A stretch of 64,000 bases of DNA, taken from NCBI GenBank assembly GCA_001899085.1, contig MKVB01000002.1:668606-732605 (forward strand), given 5' to 3'. The translations under genes and the position numbers were made by a program. The DNA comes from Devosia sp. 66-14 (GTDB taxonomy: Bacteria > Pseudomonadota > Alphaproteobacteria > Rhizobiales > Devosiaceae). The notes under the pieces were generated by a model that saw only the letters and a list, made by a program, of their open reading frames with translations, had not been told where the DNA came from and searched no databases. Position 1 is the first letter of the stretch. Every line of letters starts with the position of its first letter. Shown here piece by piece: positions 16,442 to 25,169 of this stretch.

Positions 16442-18199
16442 CTATTGCTGCAGCCAGACGTTGGTCCAGTCGCCTTGCACGCCGATCGAGTAGGGCTGGA
16501 AGTTCTGCACGGCGGCGCCGTGGTAGAGCACGATCAGGTTGGCGATCAGCGGCACCACCGGGGCGTCGGCCATGACCAGCTCGTCGACCTGGGCCCAGAG
16601 CGCGCCGACTTCTTCGGGCGTCGTGGCGTTGATCGCCTGCTGGGCCAGCTCGTTGGCCTTGTCGTTGTTGTAGTCGGTGTAGTTGTAGGTCTGGTGCGTG
16701 CCGTCATAGCTGAACTGCGGCTGGAACACCGAGCGCGCCGAGCCGCCGGCCCAATCCGGAGTCCAGCCGACCGGGGCGATATCCCAGGTGCCTTCCTGGG
16801 TGTTCACAGGGTTGGTCATGAACTTCGAGTAGTAGTCGGCGGGGGCCACCGGGGTCAGCTCGAGGGTGATGCCGGCCTTGGCCATCGAGGCCTGGATGGT
16901 CTGCGCCACCGCCGGCTCGTTGCCCTTGTTGCGGAACGGCATTTTCAGCGTGATGCCGTTGGGGAAGCCGGCTTCGGCGAGCAGCGCCTTGGCCTTTTCC
17001 GGGTCGCCCTTGGCGTCAGCCGAGGGGTAGAGGTCGAACTCGTGGTAGCCGAGCACCCCGAGGCCGAAAATGCCGTTCACCGGCTTGGCGATCGACGGCC
17101 CGCCCATCTGCTGGACGATGGCGGCCTTGTCGACGGCGTAGTTCAGCGCCTGGCGGACCTTCAGGTCCTTGAGCGCGCCATTGTTGTTGCCCGAGACGGT
17201 GTTGATGAAGATGAAGTTGGTGTTGCCCGACGACACCGTCATCAGCTTGTCGTCGCCCTGGGCGGTCAGCATCGACAGGATGGCCGGCGGGATGGTGACG
17301 TCATAGGTCATGTCGCCGTCGCCCGATTGCAGCTGCTGCATGATGGCGTCGACGGTGAGCCCGAAGGTGATGTCGATCTGGTCGACATAGGCCTTGCGCA
17401 GCGGATCGCTGTCGGCGGTCCAGGCCGGGTTGCGCACCAGCTGCAGCGAGGAATCCGGGGTGTAGGCACCGGGGGTGTAGGGGCCGCTGGCGATGAAATT
17501 GCTGCGGTAATCCGGGCCATCCGGCATGTAGTCGAGCACTTCGACGGGTGCCGGAGCAGAGGTGGCGAGCGACAACATGTAGATGAAGTCGCCGGCGCGC
17601 TGCGTCAGCCGGATCACCACGGTTTCGTCATCCGGCGTCTCGATGCCGGTGATGTCGTTGCCCTCGATATAGGCCTTCATCGCCTCGACGGTCGGCTCGA
17701 CCTTACTGAAGCCATCGCAGAACTCGGCCATGCCGGCGACGAGGCTCGAGTAGTAGGTCAGCGCCGCCGAGCCGAGCGCCGGGTTGCACATGCGCTTGAA
17801 GCCGCGTTCGAGATCGGCCGAGGTGATCTGGCGGGCGCCCGACGGGGCGTTCCACTGCGCGCCCTGGCGGAGCTTGAAGGTGTAGGTGAGCCCGTCATCG
17901 GTGGGCTGCGGCACTTCGGTGGCGAGATCGCCCTTGGGGGTGATGCGGACCGTTTCGTCGGTCGAGGCCTCGTAGGAGATCAGCTGGCGCGATACGGCGC
18001 GCAGGAAATTGTTGGTGGTGACCAGGGCCGCCGAGGTGGGGTCGAAATGGTCGAGATCCTCGGTGCCGAGGATGCGCAGCGTGCCGCCCGGCTGGGCGTC
18101 CTGCGCCAGGCTCGGTACGGTCGACAGGGCGGTCGCGACGAGGCCGGCCAGCGCCAGCCGCGGCAGCAATCCGCCTCGTTTCAGGTTGGTATGCGCCAT
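16442..18199 (-). CDS. ABC transporter solute-binding protein, family 5 (second system)
   Basis: 585-aa periplasmic receptor. A signal peptide covers roughly residues 1-33 (basic NLKRGG, hydrophobic LALAGLVATALSTVPSLAQ). The mature part begins PGGTLRILGTEDLDHFDPTSA, typical of SBP_bac_5 proteins. It keeps the family features LATEVPQPTDDGLTYTFKLRQGAQW and ALNYAVDKAAIVQQMGG. ATG 18199 has AAGGAGGG upstream. The frame stays open a long way further upstream but runs back across the divergent enzyme genes and lacks a signal peptide there. The neighbouring prolyl-aminopeptidase and aminopeptidase-P genes suggest a peptide ligand; this is inference from context. Confidence 0.93.
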   Translation of the reverse strand: MAHTNLKRGGLLPRLALAGLVATALSTVPSLAQDAQPGGTLRILGTEDLDHFDPTSAALVTTNNFLRAVSRQLISYEASTDETVRITPKGDLATEVPQPTDDGLTYTFKLRQGAQWNAPSGARQITSADLERGFKRMCNPALGSAALTYYSSLVAGMAEFCDGFSKVEPTVEAMKAYIEGNDITGIETPDDETVVIRLTQRAGDFIYMLSLATSAPAPVEVLDYMPDGPDYRSNFIASGPYTPGAYTPDSSLQLVRNPAWTADSDPLRKAYVDQIDITFGLTVDAIMQQLQSGDGDMTYDVTIPPAILSMLTAQGDDKLMTVSSGNTNFIFINTVSGNNNGALKDLKVRQALNYAVDKAAIVQQMGGPSIAKPVNGIFGLGVLGYHEFDLYPSADAKGDPEKAKALLAEAGFPNGITLKMPFRNKGNEPAVAQTIQASMAKAGITLELTPVAPADYYSKFMTNPVNTQEGTWDIAPVGWTPDWAGGSARSVFQPQFSYDGTHQTYNYTDYNNDKANELAQQAINATTPEEVGALWAQVDELVMADAPVVPLIANLIVLYHGAAVQNFQPYSIGVQGDWTNVWLQQ

Positions 18200-18289
18200 G
18201 GGTTCCCTCCTTGATGGGCGAGCGAGTGCAGAGGGCAGCCGCTCCCGTAACTGCAATAGTCGACAGCCTGTACGCAGATTGTCAATAGT

Positions 18290-18301
18290 AATGTCGACAA
18301 C
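18290..18301. promoter_or_regulatory. Candidate operator, TGTCGACA palindrome
   Basis: AATGTCGACAAC in the 201-bp divergent promoter region between the binding-protein gene (start 18199, minus) and the DHDPS-family gene (start 18401, plus). The core TGTCGACA is a perfect palindrome and recurs inside a longer palindrome at 49422-49437. The form TGT-NN-ACA fits FadR-type GntR regulators, three of which are encoded nearby. A related half (ATTGTCAATAGT) lies at 18279-18290. Confidence 0.5.
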
Positions 18302-18400
18302 TTGCCGACAGTTACTTTTGCGCCTAAGACACTGGCAAAGTCGGACGCCCGGATGTGTTCGAACGATGGCGGCCGTTGCCCGCGAGACAAGGACAAGACA

Positions 18401-19315
18401 ATGCGAAAGAGCGATTTCCGCGGCGTGTTCCCGGCGATCACCACCAAGATGACGAGCGATCAGGAGGTCGATCTCGCCGCCGTCAAAGCAGATGTCGCCT
18501 ATCAGATCGCCGCCGGGGTCGACGGCGTCATCGTCTGCGGTTCGCTCGGCGAGGCCAGCAGCCTGACGCGCGAGGAAAAGCTCGCCATCGCCCGGGTGGC
18601 CATCGAGGCCGCGGCAGGGCGGAAGCCGATTCTGCTCACCATCGCCGAGGACTCGACCCGGGCCGGCGCAGCGCTCGCCGCCGAAGCCGAAAAGCTCGGC
18701 ATCGAGGGACTGATGGTGCTGCCGGCGATGCGCTACCTCGCCGACGATCGCGAAGTGGTGGCGCATTACCGGGCCATCGCCGCTGCCTCCAACCTGCCGA
18801 TCATCATCTACAACAACCCGATCGCCTATGGCATCGACGTGAGCAAGGAGATGCTCCTCGAAATGGCCGACGAGCCGAAATTCGTCGCCATCAAGGAATC
18901 GACCGGCGACACCCGCCGCATCAACGAGACGCTGGCCGCCCTGGGCGATCGCTACCAGCTGCTCACCGGGGTCGACGACCTGGCGCTCGAAAGCCTGATC
19001 CTGGGCTGCAGCGGTTGGATCGCCGGGCTGGTCGTGGCCTTCCCGCGTGAAACCGTCGCCATCTACCGGCTGGTCGAGGAGGGGCGGATCCCCGAAGCGC
19101 TGGAAATCTACCGCTGGTTCCTGCCACTGCTGCACATGGATATCGGGCCGAAATTCGTCCAGAACATCAAGCTGGTGGAGACGATCGTGCGCGGCACCTC
19201 GCCGGTCACCCGCGCGCCGCGCCTCGCCCTGGTCGGGGCCGAGGAGGCGCAGGTTCGCGCCGTCACCGAGGCCGGGCTGAAGTCCCGTCCGGACCTTGCC
19301 AAATATGGCTTCTGA
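18401..19315 (+). CDS. DHDPS-family lyase/dehydratase/deaminase (paralogue A)
   Basis: 304-aa class I (Schiff-base) TIM-barrel enzyme of the dihydrodipicolinate synthase family. Visible: substrate loop CGSLGEASS in place of the usual GTTGE, active-site Y137 in IIYNNPIAYG and Schiff-base K165 in VAIKESTGD. The opening DFRGVFPAITTKMT and the YNNPIAYG motif resemble rhizobial proteins proposed to deaminate 1-pyrroline-4-hydroxy-2-carboxylate in hydroxyproline breakdown; keto-deoxy sugar-acid dehydratase is an alternative. True DapA is unlikely because the GTTGE threonines are absent. ATG 18401. Its stop lies within the start region of the aminopeptidase gene, so the two are co-expressed. Confidence 0.87.
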   Translation: MRKSDFRGVFPAITTKMTSDQEVDLAAVKADVAYQIAAGVDGVIVCGSLGEASSLTREEKLAIARVAIEAAAGRKPILLTIAEDSTRAGAALAAEAEKLGIEGLMVLPAMRYLADDREVVAHYRAIAAASNLPIIIYNNPIAYGIDVSKEMLLEMADEPKFVAIKESTGDTRRINETLAALGDRYQLLTGVDDLALESLILGCSGWIAGLVVAFPRETVAIYRLVEEGRIPEALEIYRWFLPLLHMDIGPKFVQNIKLVETIVRGTSPVTRAPRLALVGAEEAQVRAVTEAGLKSRPDLAKYGF

Positions 19316-21095
19316 GATGAACCGGCTCGCCGCCCTGAGGGCCGAACTCGCCGGGCTCGGCATAGACGGGGTGATCGTGCCGCGCTTCGACGCGCACCAG
19401 GGCGAATATTGCGCCCCGCATGACGAGCGGCTGCGCTACCTCACGCGCTTCACCGGTTCGGCCGGCATCGCGCTGGTGACCGCCGACAGCGCGGTGATCT
19501 TCGTCGATGGCCGCTACCAGGTGCAGGTGCGCCAGGAAGTCGATCTCGACGCATTCGAGATCTCGCATTTTTACGACTTTCCGCTGGAACGCTGGCTCGG
19601 CGACAAGCTGCCCCGCAACCAACGGATCGGCTTCAACCCGATGCTGATTCCGTCAGATCTGCATGAGCGGCTGAAAGCGGCGATGCAGAAGGCCGACGGC
19701 GAACTGGTGGCGCTCGAGGCCGATCCGATCGATGCGATCTGGCCGGATCAGCCGGCGCCGCCGACCGGACGGATCCAGCACTTTGCCAATGCCGGCGAAG
19801 CGGCGCTCGACAAGCGGCGCCGCATCGGGGCACGGCTCACCGAGCTCGGCGCGGATTTCCTGGTCGAGACGCAACCCGACAATATCGCCTGGCTGCTCAA
19901 CGTGCGGGGCAGCGATGTCCAGTACACGCCGTTGCCGCAGTCGTTCCTGCTGCTCGACCGGAGCGGCGAGACCGAGTGGTTCGTCGATGAGCGCAAGCTT
20001 CCCAACGATCGCGAAGCCTATGAGCTCGAAGCGGTGACGACGCGGTCGCCGGCCGACCTGCTCGGGCGCATCGCGGCGCGCTCGGGCGGCAAGCGGGCGC
20101 TGGTCGATCCGCGCTTTGCCTCGGTGGCGGCAGCGCTGGCCGTGCAGGGGGCCGGCGGCACGGTATTGTCGGAGACGAGCCCGATCACCATCGCCAAGGC
20201 GATCAAGAACAGTACCGAACTCGATGGTTTCCGCTCGTCGCATGTCAGTGACGGCGTGGCGCTCACCGAGTTCCTGAGCTGGCTGCACGAGCATGTGGCG
20301 GCGCGCGAAATGGCCGGCGACCCGATCACCGAGCTCGAAGCCGAGGACAAGCTGCTGGCGTTCCGGGCGCGCGGCGAAGGCTTCGTCGAGCCGAGCTTCC
20401 GCTCGATCTCGGCTTCGGCGGCCAATGCCGCGATGTGCCATTATGCTTCGAGCGAAGCGACCAATGCGCCGCTCACCATCAGCGGCGTCTACCTGATCGA
20501 TTCCGGCGGGCAGTATCTGAGCGGCACCACCGACGTCACCCGCACCACCGCCTTCGCCCCGGTGTCCGTTGAGGTCCGCCGCACCTATACCGCGGTGCTC
20601 AAGGGGTTCGTGGCGCTGATGACGGCGCAGTTCCCGGTGACGGCGCGCGGCCACCATCTCGATGCGCTGGCGCGGCGGCCGCTGTGGGACCTGGGGCTCG
20701 ATTACGATCATGGCACCGGGCACGGCGTCGGGCACTTCCTCTCGGTGCACGAGCACCCGCAGCGCTTCGGCAAGGTGGTGAACAATTACGAGTTCGCGCC
20801 CGGCGTGATCATGACGATCGAGCCCGGCTATTACCGCGAAGGCGAGTTCGGGCTCAGGGTCGAGAACCAGGTGGAGACGGTCGCCGCAGCGCCGGGCTTC
20901 CTGCGCTTCGAGACGCTGACCCTGGCGCCGATCGACCTGGCACTGGCCGATGTGAGTGCGCTGACCCGGGACGAGGTGGCGTGGATCGACGGCTACCACG
21001 CGCGGGTGCGCGCGGCGCTGGTGGAGAAGCTGTCGGCTACGGCACGCGTGTGGCTTGAGCAGATGACGGCGCCGATCGGCTCCCCTCCCCCTTGA
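19305..21095 (+). CDS. M24B aminopeptidase P family protein (Xaa-Pro aminopeptidase)
   Basis: 596-aa metallopeptidase with the three-domain layout of long aminopeptidase P: two creatinase-like N-terminal domains and a C-terminal pita-bread domain. Dinuclear metal ligands are visible in YLIDSGGQY (Asp), TTDVTRTTAF (Asp), GTGHGVGHF (His), MTIEPGYY (Glu) and RVENQVE (Glu). It releases an N-terminal residue preceding proline. No signal peptide, so it acts on imported peptides. ATG 19305 overlaps the DHDPS gene; ATG 19317 just after that stop is an equally possible start. The final residues and stop codon lie inside a palindromic repeat (21079-21178), so the tail SPPP comes from the repeat. Confidence 0.93.
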   Translation: MASEMNRLAALRAELAGLGIDGVIVPRFDAHQGEYCAPHDERLRYLTRFTGSAGIALVTADSAVIFVDGRYQVQVRQEVDLDAFEISHFYDFPLERWLGDKLPRNQRIGFNPMLIPSDLHERLKAAMQKADGELVALEADPIDAIWPDQPAPPTGRIQHFANAGEAALDKRRRIGARLTELGADFLVETQPDNIAWLLNVRGSDVQYTPLPQSFLLLDRSGETEWFVDERKLPNDREAYELEAVTTRSPADLLGRIAARSGGKRALVDPRFASVAAALAVQGAGGTVLSETSPITIAKAIKNSTELDGFRSSHVSDGVALTEFLSWLHEHVAAREMAGDPITELEAEDKLLAFRARGEGFVEPSFRSISASAANAAMCHYASSEATNAPLTISGVYLIDSGGQYLSGTTDVTRTTAFAPVSVEVRRTYTAVLKGFVALMTAQFPVTARGHHLDALARRPLWDLGLDYDHGTGHGVGHFLSVHEHPQRFGKVVNNYEFAPGVIMTIEPGYYREGEFGLRVENQVETVAAAPGFLRFETLTLAPIDLALADVSALTRDEVAWIDGYHARVRAALVEKLSATARVWLEQMTAPIGSPPP

Positions 21096-21178
21096 GGGGA
21101 GGGGATGGGGGTGGGGGTCCATCGGTGATCACAGAACCACCCCCACCCCCCGCCCCTCCCCTCAAGGGGGAGGGGAGC
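21079..21178. repeat. Palindromic repeat overlapping the aminopeptidase stop codon
   Basis: Inverted repeat with arms 21079-21118 (GCTCCCCTCCCCCTTGAGGG onward) and 21137-21178 (ending CTCAAGGGGGAGGGGAGC). The TGA of the M24 peptidase at 21093-21095 is within the left arm. It lies between the peptidase and GH127 genes, both on the plus strand. Confidence 0.8.
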
Positions 21179-21231
21179 GACCGCGGATAATTCGATCATT
21201 CGTGAAGTAACCGTCCAAGAAAGCCCACCCC

Positions 21232-23151
21232 ATGTCCGCCCCCGCCAAGCCCAGCCTCGATCGCTACACCCCAATCGACCACGCCAAGGTCGATTTCAGC
21301 GGCGGGTTCTGGGAGAGCTGGAGCGAGACGGTGCGCAAGGTCACCGTGCCGACGCAGCATCAGCGGCTCGACGAGGAGGGGTTCCTCGAGGTGCTCAACT
21401 TCCACCTGCCGCCGGCGCCGCTGGTTCGCCCGATCCAGCCGAGCGGGCTCTCGATGCAGCACTTCTTCGACAGCGATTTCGGCAAGTGGATCGAAGCGGC
21501 CAGCTATACGCTGAAGGCCCACCCCAACCCGGCGCTGGAAGAAAAGATCGACGCGATCGTCGAGCAGCTGGCCAAGGGGCAATTGGCGGATGGCTATCTC
21601 AACTCGTGGTTCATCCGGCGCGAGCCGGACAAGCGCTGGACGAACCTCCGCGACCTGCACGAAATGTATTCGATGGGGCACCTGCTCGAGGGCGCGGTCG
21701 CCTATTTCGAGGCGACCGGCAAGCGCCGCTTCCTCGAGGTGATGATCCGCGCGGTCGACCACATCATCGATACCTTCGGGTCCGAGCCGGGGAAACTGCG
21801 CGGCTACGACGCGCATGAGGAAATCGAGATCGCGCTGATCAAGCTCCATGGCGTCACCAACGATCCGCGCCATCTCGACCTCGCGAGCTTCTTCGTCAAC
21901 GAGCGCGGGCAGCAGCCCGCCTATTACGACGAGGAAGCGCGGCGACGCGGCAAGGACCCCAAGGACTATATCTTCAAGGATTACTCCTACAGCCAGGCGC
22001 ACATGCCGGTGCGCGAGCAGACCCAGGTGGTGGGCCATGCGGTGCGCGCCATGTATCTGTTTTCGGCGATGGCGGATGTGGCGGCGGCCACCGGCGACCT
22101 CTCGCTGTTCGCCGCCTGCGACACGCTGTTCGACAACCTCACCGGGCGGCAGCTCTATGTCACCGGCGGGCTGGGGCCGGCGCATGCCAATGAGGGGTTC
22201 ACCCGGGAATACGACCTGCCCAACGTCACCGCCTATGCCGAGACCTGCGCCGCGGTGGCGCTGGCGTTCTGGGGCCATCGCATGGCGCAGATCGAGCTCG
22301 ACGGGCGCTTCACCGACCATGTCGAACTGGTGCTGTTCAACGGCGCGCTGTCGGGGATTTCGCGCGACGGCGAGCACTATTTCTACGAGAACGTGCTGGA
22401 GAGCCACGGCGACAACCGGCGCTGGAAATGGCACTACTGCCCGTGCTGCCCTACCAATATCGCGCGGCTGATCGCGTCGCTCGGCAGCTATTTCTACACC
22501 ACCAAGCCGGACGAGCTGGCGGTGCACCTCTATGGCGCCAATACCGGCGAGGCGGTGCTGGGCGAGACGGTGGTCAGGCTCAGCCAGGAAACGCGCTACC
22601 CGTGGGATGGCGATATCCGGCTCGGCATCGCTCCGGTGACGCCGAAGCGCTTCGCCCTGCGGCTCCGCGTGCCGGGCTGGTGCCGGGACGCGAAGTTCAG
22701 CGTCAACGGGGCCTTCGTGCCAGCCGAAATCCATAAGGGTTATGCAACGATCGAGCGCGAGTGGCGAGCCGGCGACGAGGTGCGGATCGGCTTCGCCATG
22801 CCGGTCGAGCGGCTCTATGCCAACCCGGAGGTGAGCGAAGATGCCGGGCGGGTGGCGCTGAAGCGCGGTCCGGTGGTCTATTGCCTCGAGGAGGTCGATA
22901 ACGGTTTTGCGCCGCAGCGGCTGCGGCTGGCGCCGGGAGCAGGCATCGAGACCTCGTATGATCCGGGACTGCTGGGTGGCGCGGTGACGCTGAGCGGCAG
23001 CGCGGTGAAGGCCAGCGACGCCGGCTGGGGCGGGGCGCTTTACCGCACGGCGCCGTCGGCGCTGGAACCGGTGCGCTTCAAGGCGATCCCTTACCACCTA
23101 TGGGCCAATCGCGCGCCGGGCGGCATGCTGGTATGGCTGCTGGAAGCCTAG
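21232..23151 (+). CDS. GH127 family protein, beta-L-arabinofuranosidase-like
   Basis: 639-aa glycoside hydrolase resembling HypBA1 of Bifidobacterium, which releases L-arabinose from beta-L-arabinofuranosyl chains attached to hydroxyproline in plant extensins. The unusual cysteine chemistry is preserved: E337 and C339 in AYAETCAAV, and C403, C405 and C406 in HYCPCCPTN, matching the zinc-holding glutamate/cysteines and the cysteine nucleophile of the family. The (alpha/alpha)6 barrel is followed by beta-sandwich domains from about 490. No signal peptide, so it works on imported substrate. ATG 21232. Other GH127 members act on different L-sugar linkages, so the exact bond is inferred. The preceding proline-specific peptidase makes a Hyp-arabinoside plausible. 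Confidence 0.88.
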   Translation: MSAPAKPSLDRYTPIDHAKVDFSGGFWESWSETVRKVTVPTQHQRLDEEGFLEVLNFHLPPAPLVRPIQPSGLSMQHFFDSDFGKWIEAASYTLKAHPNPALEEKIDAIVEQLAKGQLADGYLNSWFIRREPDKRWTNLRDLHEMYSMGHLLEGAVAYFEATGKRRFLEVMIRAVDHIIDTFGSEPGKLRGYDAHEEIEIALIKLHGVTNDPRHLDLASFFVNERGQQPAYYDEEARRRGKDPKDYIFKDYSYSQAHMPVREQTQVVGHAVRAMYLFSAMADVAAATGDLSLFAACDTLFDNLTGRQLYVTGGLGPAHANEGFTREYDLPNVTAYAETCAAVALAFWGHRMAQIELDGRFTDHVELVLFNGALSGISRDGEHYFYENVLESHGDNRRWKWHYCPCCPTNIARLIASLGSYFYTTKPDELAVHLYGANTGEAVLGETVVRLSQETRYPWDGDIRLGIAPVTPKRFALRLRVPGWCRDAKFSVNGAFVPAEIHKGYATIEREWRAGDEVRIGFAMPVERLYANPEVSEDAGRVALKRGPVVYCLEEVDNGFAPQRLRLAPGAGIETSYDPGLLGGAVTLSGSAVKASDAGWGGALYRTAPSALEPVRFKAIPYHLWANRAPGGMLVWLLEA

Positions 23152-23248
23152 GCGCGACAAAGACCGCGTAGCCGGAAGCAGCCGTTGCAATCGCCGATGG
23201 AACCGGCTTTCTAGCGCCCGGACAGATTTTGAATGCAGGAGAATCGTC

Positions 23249-24004
23249 GTGGCTGCAGCGCGCGGGGCGACAAGGATCAAACCGGCCGCCGGCAAGGCGG
23301 CGACGCCCGCCGGCGACGAGCCGGTGCGGGTGCGCGGGCAAGGGGCGCAGACCGTCTATGAGAAGCTGCGCCAGTCGATCCTCGACCTGACGCTGGAGCC
23401 GGGCAGCCCCCTCGACGAGGTGGGGCTCTCCGAGCAGTTCGAGATGTCGCGCACGCCGATCCGCGAGGCGCTGGTGCGGCTCTCGGCCGAGGGACTGGTG
23501 ACGACGCTGCCCAACCGCAGCACGATCGTCTCGTCGATCGATTTCGTCCGCCTGCCGATCTATTTCGAGGCGCTGACGCTGATGTACCGGGTGACGACGC
23601 GCGGCGCCGCGGTGCACCGGCGCGACAGCGACATGCTGGTGATCCGCACGCTGCAGGCCGCCTATGCCGATGCCGTGGCGCAGCGCGACGCACTCAAGAT
23701 GATCCAGTCGAACCGCGATTTCCACGTGGCGATCGCCACTGCCGGCGGCAACAGCTATTTCACCGGGCTGTTCACCCGGCTGCTCGACGAAGGCCGCCGC
23801 ATCCTCAGGCTCTACTACCAGAGCTTCGACGACACCCTGCCGCGCCAGTATGTCGACGAGCACGAAGCAATGGTGGCGGCGGTTGCCGCGGGGGATGCCG
23901 AGCTCGCCGACAAGCTGGCCGCCGAACACGCCGCCCAGATCGTGCGGCAGATCCAGAGCTACATCGCGCGCGATACGACGTCGCATATCAGCCTGGCGTC
24001 GTAG
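23249..24004 (+). CDS. GntR-family transcriptional regulator, FadR subfamily (1)
   Basis: 251-aa regulator. After a 30-residue basic, alanine-rich tail comes a winged helix-turn-helix (about 33-97; VYEKLRQSILDLTLEPGSPL, SRTPIREALVRLSAEGLV) and a helical FCD ligand-binding domain with histidines in NRDFHVAI, DEHEAMVAA and EHAAQIV that typically hold a metal. GTG 23249 has AGGAG upstream. It follows the GH127 gene on the same strand and precedes a second GntR gene. Probably controls the DHDPS/peptidase/GH127 genes, but no operator can be assigned to it with certainty. Confidence 0.92.
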   Translation: MAAARGATRIKPAAGKAATPAGDEPVRVRGQGAQTVYEKLRQSILDLTLEPGSPLDEVGLSEQFEMSRTPIREALVRLSAEGLVTTLPNRSTIVSSIDFVRLPIYFEALTLMYRVTTRGAAVHRRDSDMLVIRTLQAAYADAVAQRDALKMIQSNRDFHVAIATAGGNSYFTGLFTRLLDEGRRILRLYYQSFDDTLPRQYVDEHEAMVAAVAAGDAELADKLAAEHAAQIVRQIQSYIARDTTSHISLAS

Positions 24005-24065
24005 GGGGGCGAGGCCCCTCCATTTACGGATCACCCCCAATCAGCTAATTGCTGGTTGATGGTTG

Positions 24066-24077
24066 ATCGTCAGCAAT
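24066..24077. promoter_or_regulatory. Candidate operator, ATCGTCAGCAAT (variant of ATTGTCAGCAAT)
   Basis: One mismatch from the 12-bp motif found upstream of the UxaA and both sialidase-like genes. It lies 13-24 bp before the ATG of the GntR gene at 24090. ATTGCTG at 24048-24054 and CAGCAAT at 24071-24077 also form a wider inverted repeat. This is the position expected for autorepression. Confidence 0.55.
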
Positions 24078-24089
24078 CGCGAGGGGCTT

Positions 24090-24779
24090 ATGGCCAAGTT
24101 GACTAGCCTGAAGTCCGAGAAGCGGTTGCTGGATCGGCAGGCGGCCGATGGGATTCGGACCCATATCCTCGAGGGGATTCTGCCGGCCGGCGGGCGGTTG
24201 CTCGAGACGCAGCTTTCCGAGGAACTCGAGGTGAGCCGCGGCACGGTGCGGGCGGCGCTGGCGCAGCTGGCGCGCGAGGGGCTGGTGCAGCAGGTGGCGT
24301 TCACCCGCTGGCAGGTGTCCGAGACCTCGCCGCGCGATGCCTGGGAGCTCTATACGCTGCGGGCGGCGCTCGAGGGGCTGGCGGCGCGGCTAGCGGCCGA
24401 GAACGGCGTGGCGGCCGATCACAAGCGGCTCAAATCCACCGTCGCCGAGTTGACGCGGGCGGTGAAGGACAAGCGCTTCGGGGATGTGACCGATATCGAT
24501 TTCCGCCTGCACCAGGAAATCGTCGAGATCGCCAAGCACCGGCGGCTGGCCGAGCAGCATGGCTACATCATGCAGCAGGTGCGCTTCCACATGGTGCATT
24601 CGGGGTTCTTCCCCAAGGACTATGCGGCGCTGGTCGATGAGCACGCAGCGCTGATCGGCGCGGTGATCGAGCGCCAGCCCGATCTGGCCGAGGCGCTGGC
24701 CAAGAGCCACAACGAGGCCGAGGTGAAGCTGCTCGCCGCCCACACCGAAGAAAATCCGCGCGCCGAAACCGCTTCCTGA
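24090..24779 (+). CDS. GntR-family transcriptional regulator, FadR subfamily (2)
   Basis: 229-aa regulator: winged helix-turn-helix about 20-85 (GIRTHILEGILPAGGRLLET, SRGTVRAALAQLAREGLVQQ), then an FCD-type helical domain (WELYTLRAALEGLAARLAA, DFRLHQEIVEIA, LVDEHAALIGAV). Start ATG 24090 chosen because GAGGGG precedes it at good spacing; an upstream TTG at 24063 is less convincing and would place the candidate operator inside the gene. The motif ATCGTCAGCAAT just upstream recurs near the UxaA and sialidase genes, making this the best candidate for the regulator of that set. Confidence 0.92.
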   Translation: MAKLTSLKSEKRLLDRQAADGIRTHILEGILPAGGRLLETQLSEELEVSRGTVRAALAQLAREGLVQQVAFTRWQVSETSPRDAWELYTLRAALEGLAARLAAENGVAADHKRLKSTVAELTRAVKDKRFGDVTDIDFRLHQEIVEIAKHRRLAEQHGYIMQQVRFHMVHSGFFPKDYAALVDEHAALIGAVIERQPDLAEALAKSHNEAEVKLLAAHTEENPRAETAS

Positions 24780-24933
24780 GGGGCGGGAGCGCTTCTGTTA
24801 TCGAGTTGCTTCGGCAAAGGGGGGGCTGGGCTAGGCACTGCCACCGAAGGCGGGGAGATGGAGGATATCTCGGCCTCAGCGGATGCAACTGCATCCCACT
24901 AGATCGTTTCACCAATGACCGGAACCATACTCG

Positions 24934-25024
24934 GTGTCATCCCTGCGAAAGCAGGGACCCATTTCACCGCCCGCGTCAGCTGATAATTGGGTCCCTGCTT
25001 TCGCAGGGATGACAGCCGGTGGGT
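24934..25024. repeat. Intergenic repeat, CCCTGCGAAAGCAGGG family (copy 2)
   Basis: Same element as at 12304 and 51801: left arm TGTCATCCCTGCGAAAGCAG from about 24935, right arm CTGCTTTCGCAGGGATGACA to 25014, then GCCGGTGGGT. A decayed half-copy (TTCGCGGGAATGACGCCGGT) follows at about 25083-25102. The 445-bp gap 24780-25224 holds this element and the operator at 25170; no gene is visible in it. Confidence 0.85.
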
Positions 25025-25169
25025 GGTCCAAGGCCGAGCTATGCCGATGCCGCTCAACCGTGAAATGCCCCAGGTTCGCGTCTTCGCGGGAATGACGCCG
25101 GTGGTGCACTGAGCCGCGGATGGTTTCTCCAGCCGGGCAGACAAAAATCCGCCTCATCTCTTTCTGCTG

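Noticed and set aside
16349-18214. Long open frame (621 aa) on the plus strand opposite the receptor gene
   Set aside because: Its composition (many Gly, Arg, Val, His) is typical of the complement of a GC-rich gene; no domain is recognisable, and the opposite strand is a clear receptor.
18401-19315. Biosynthetic dihydrodipicolinate synthase (DapA)
   Set aside because: The GTTGE loop threonines needed for DapA are replaced (GSLGE), and the context is catabolic.
16442-19363. A single 973-aa protein covering the receptor gene and the region beyond its start on the minus strand
   Set aside because: The N-terminal 388 residues lie antisense to the DHDPS-family gene and have no homology; a strong ribosome site and signal peptide mark the start at 18199.
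21196-23097. Long minus-strand open frame (633 aa) opposite the GH127 gene
   Set aside because: Shadow of the GC-rich coding strand, rich in Arg/His/Gln; the GH127 motifs are on the plus strand.
24063-24089. TTG start at 24063 for the second GntR gene
   Set aside because: No ribosome site precedes it; ATG 24090 has GAGGGG upstream, and the candidate operator would otherwise lie in coding sequence.
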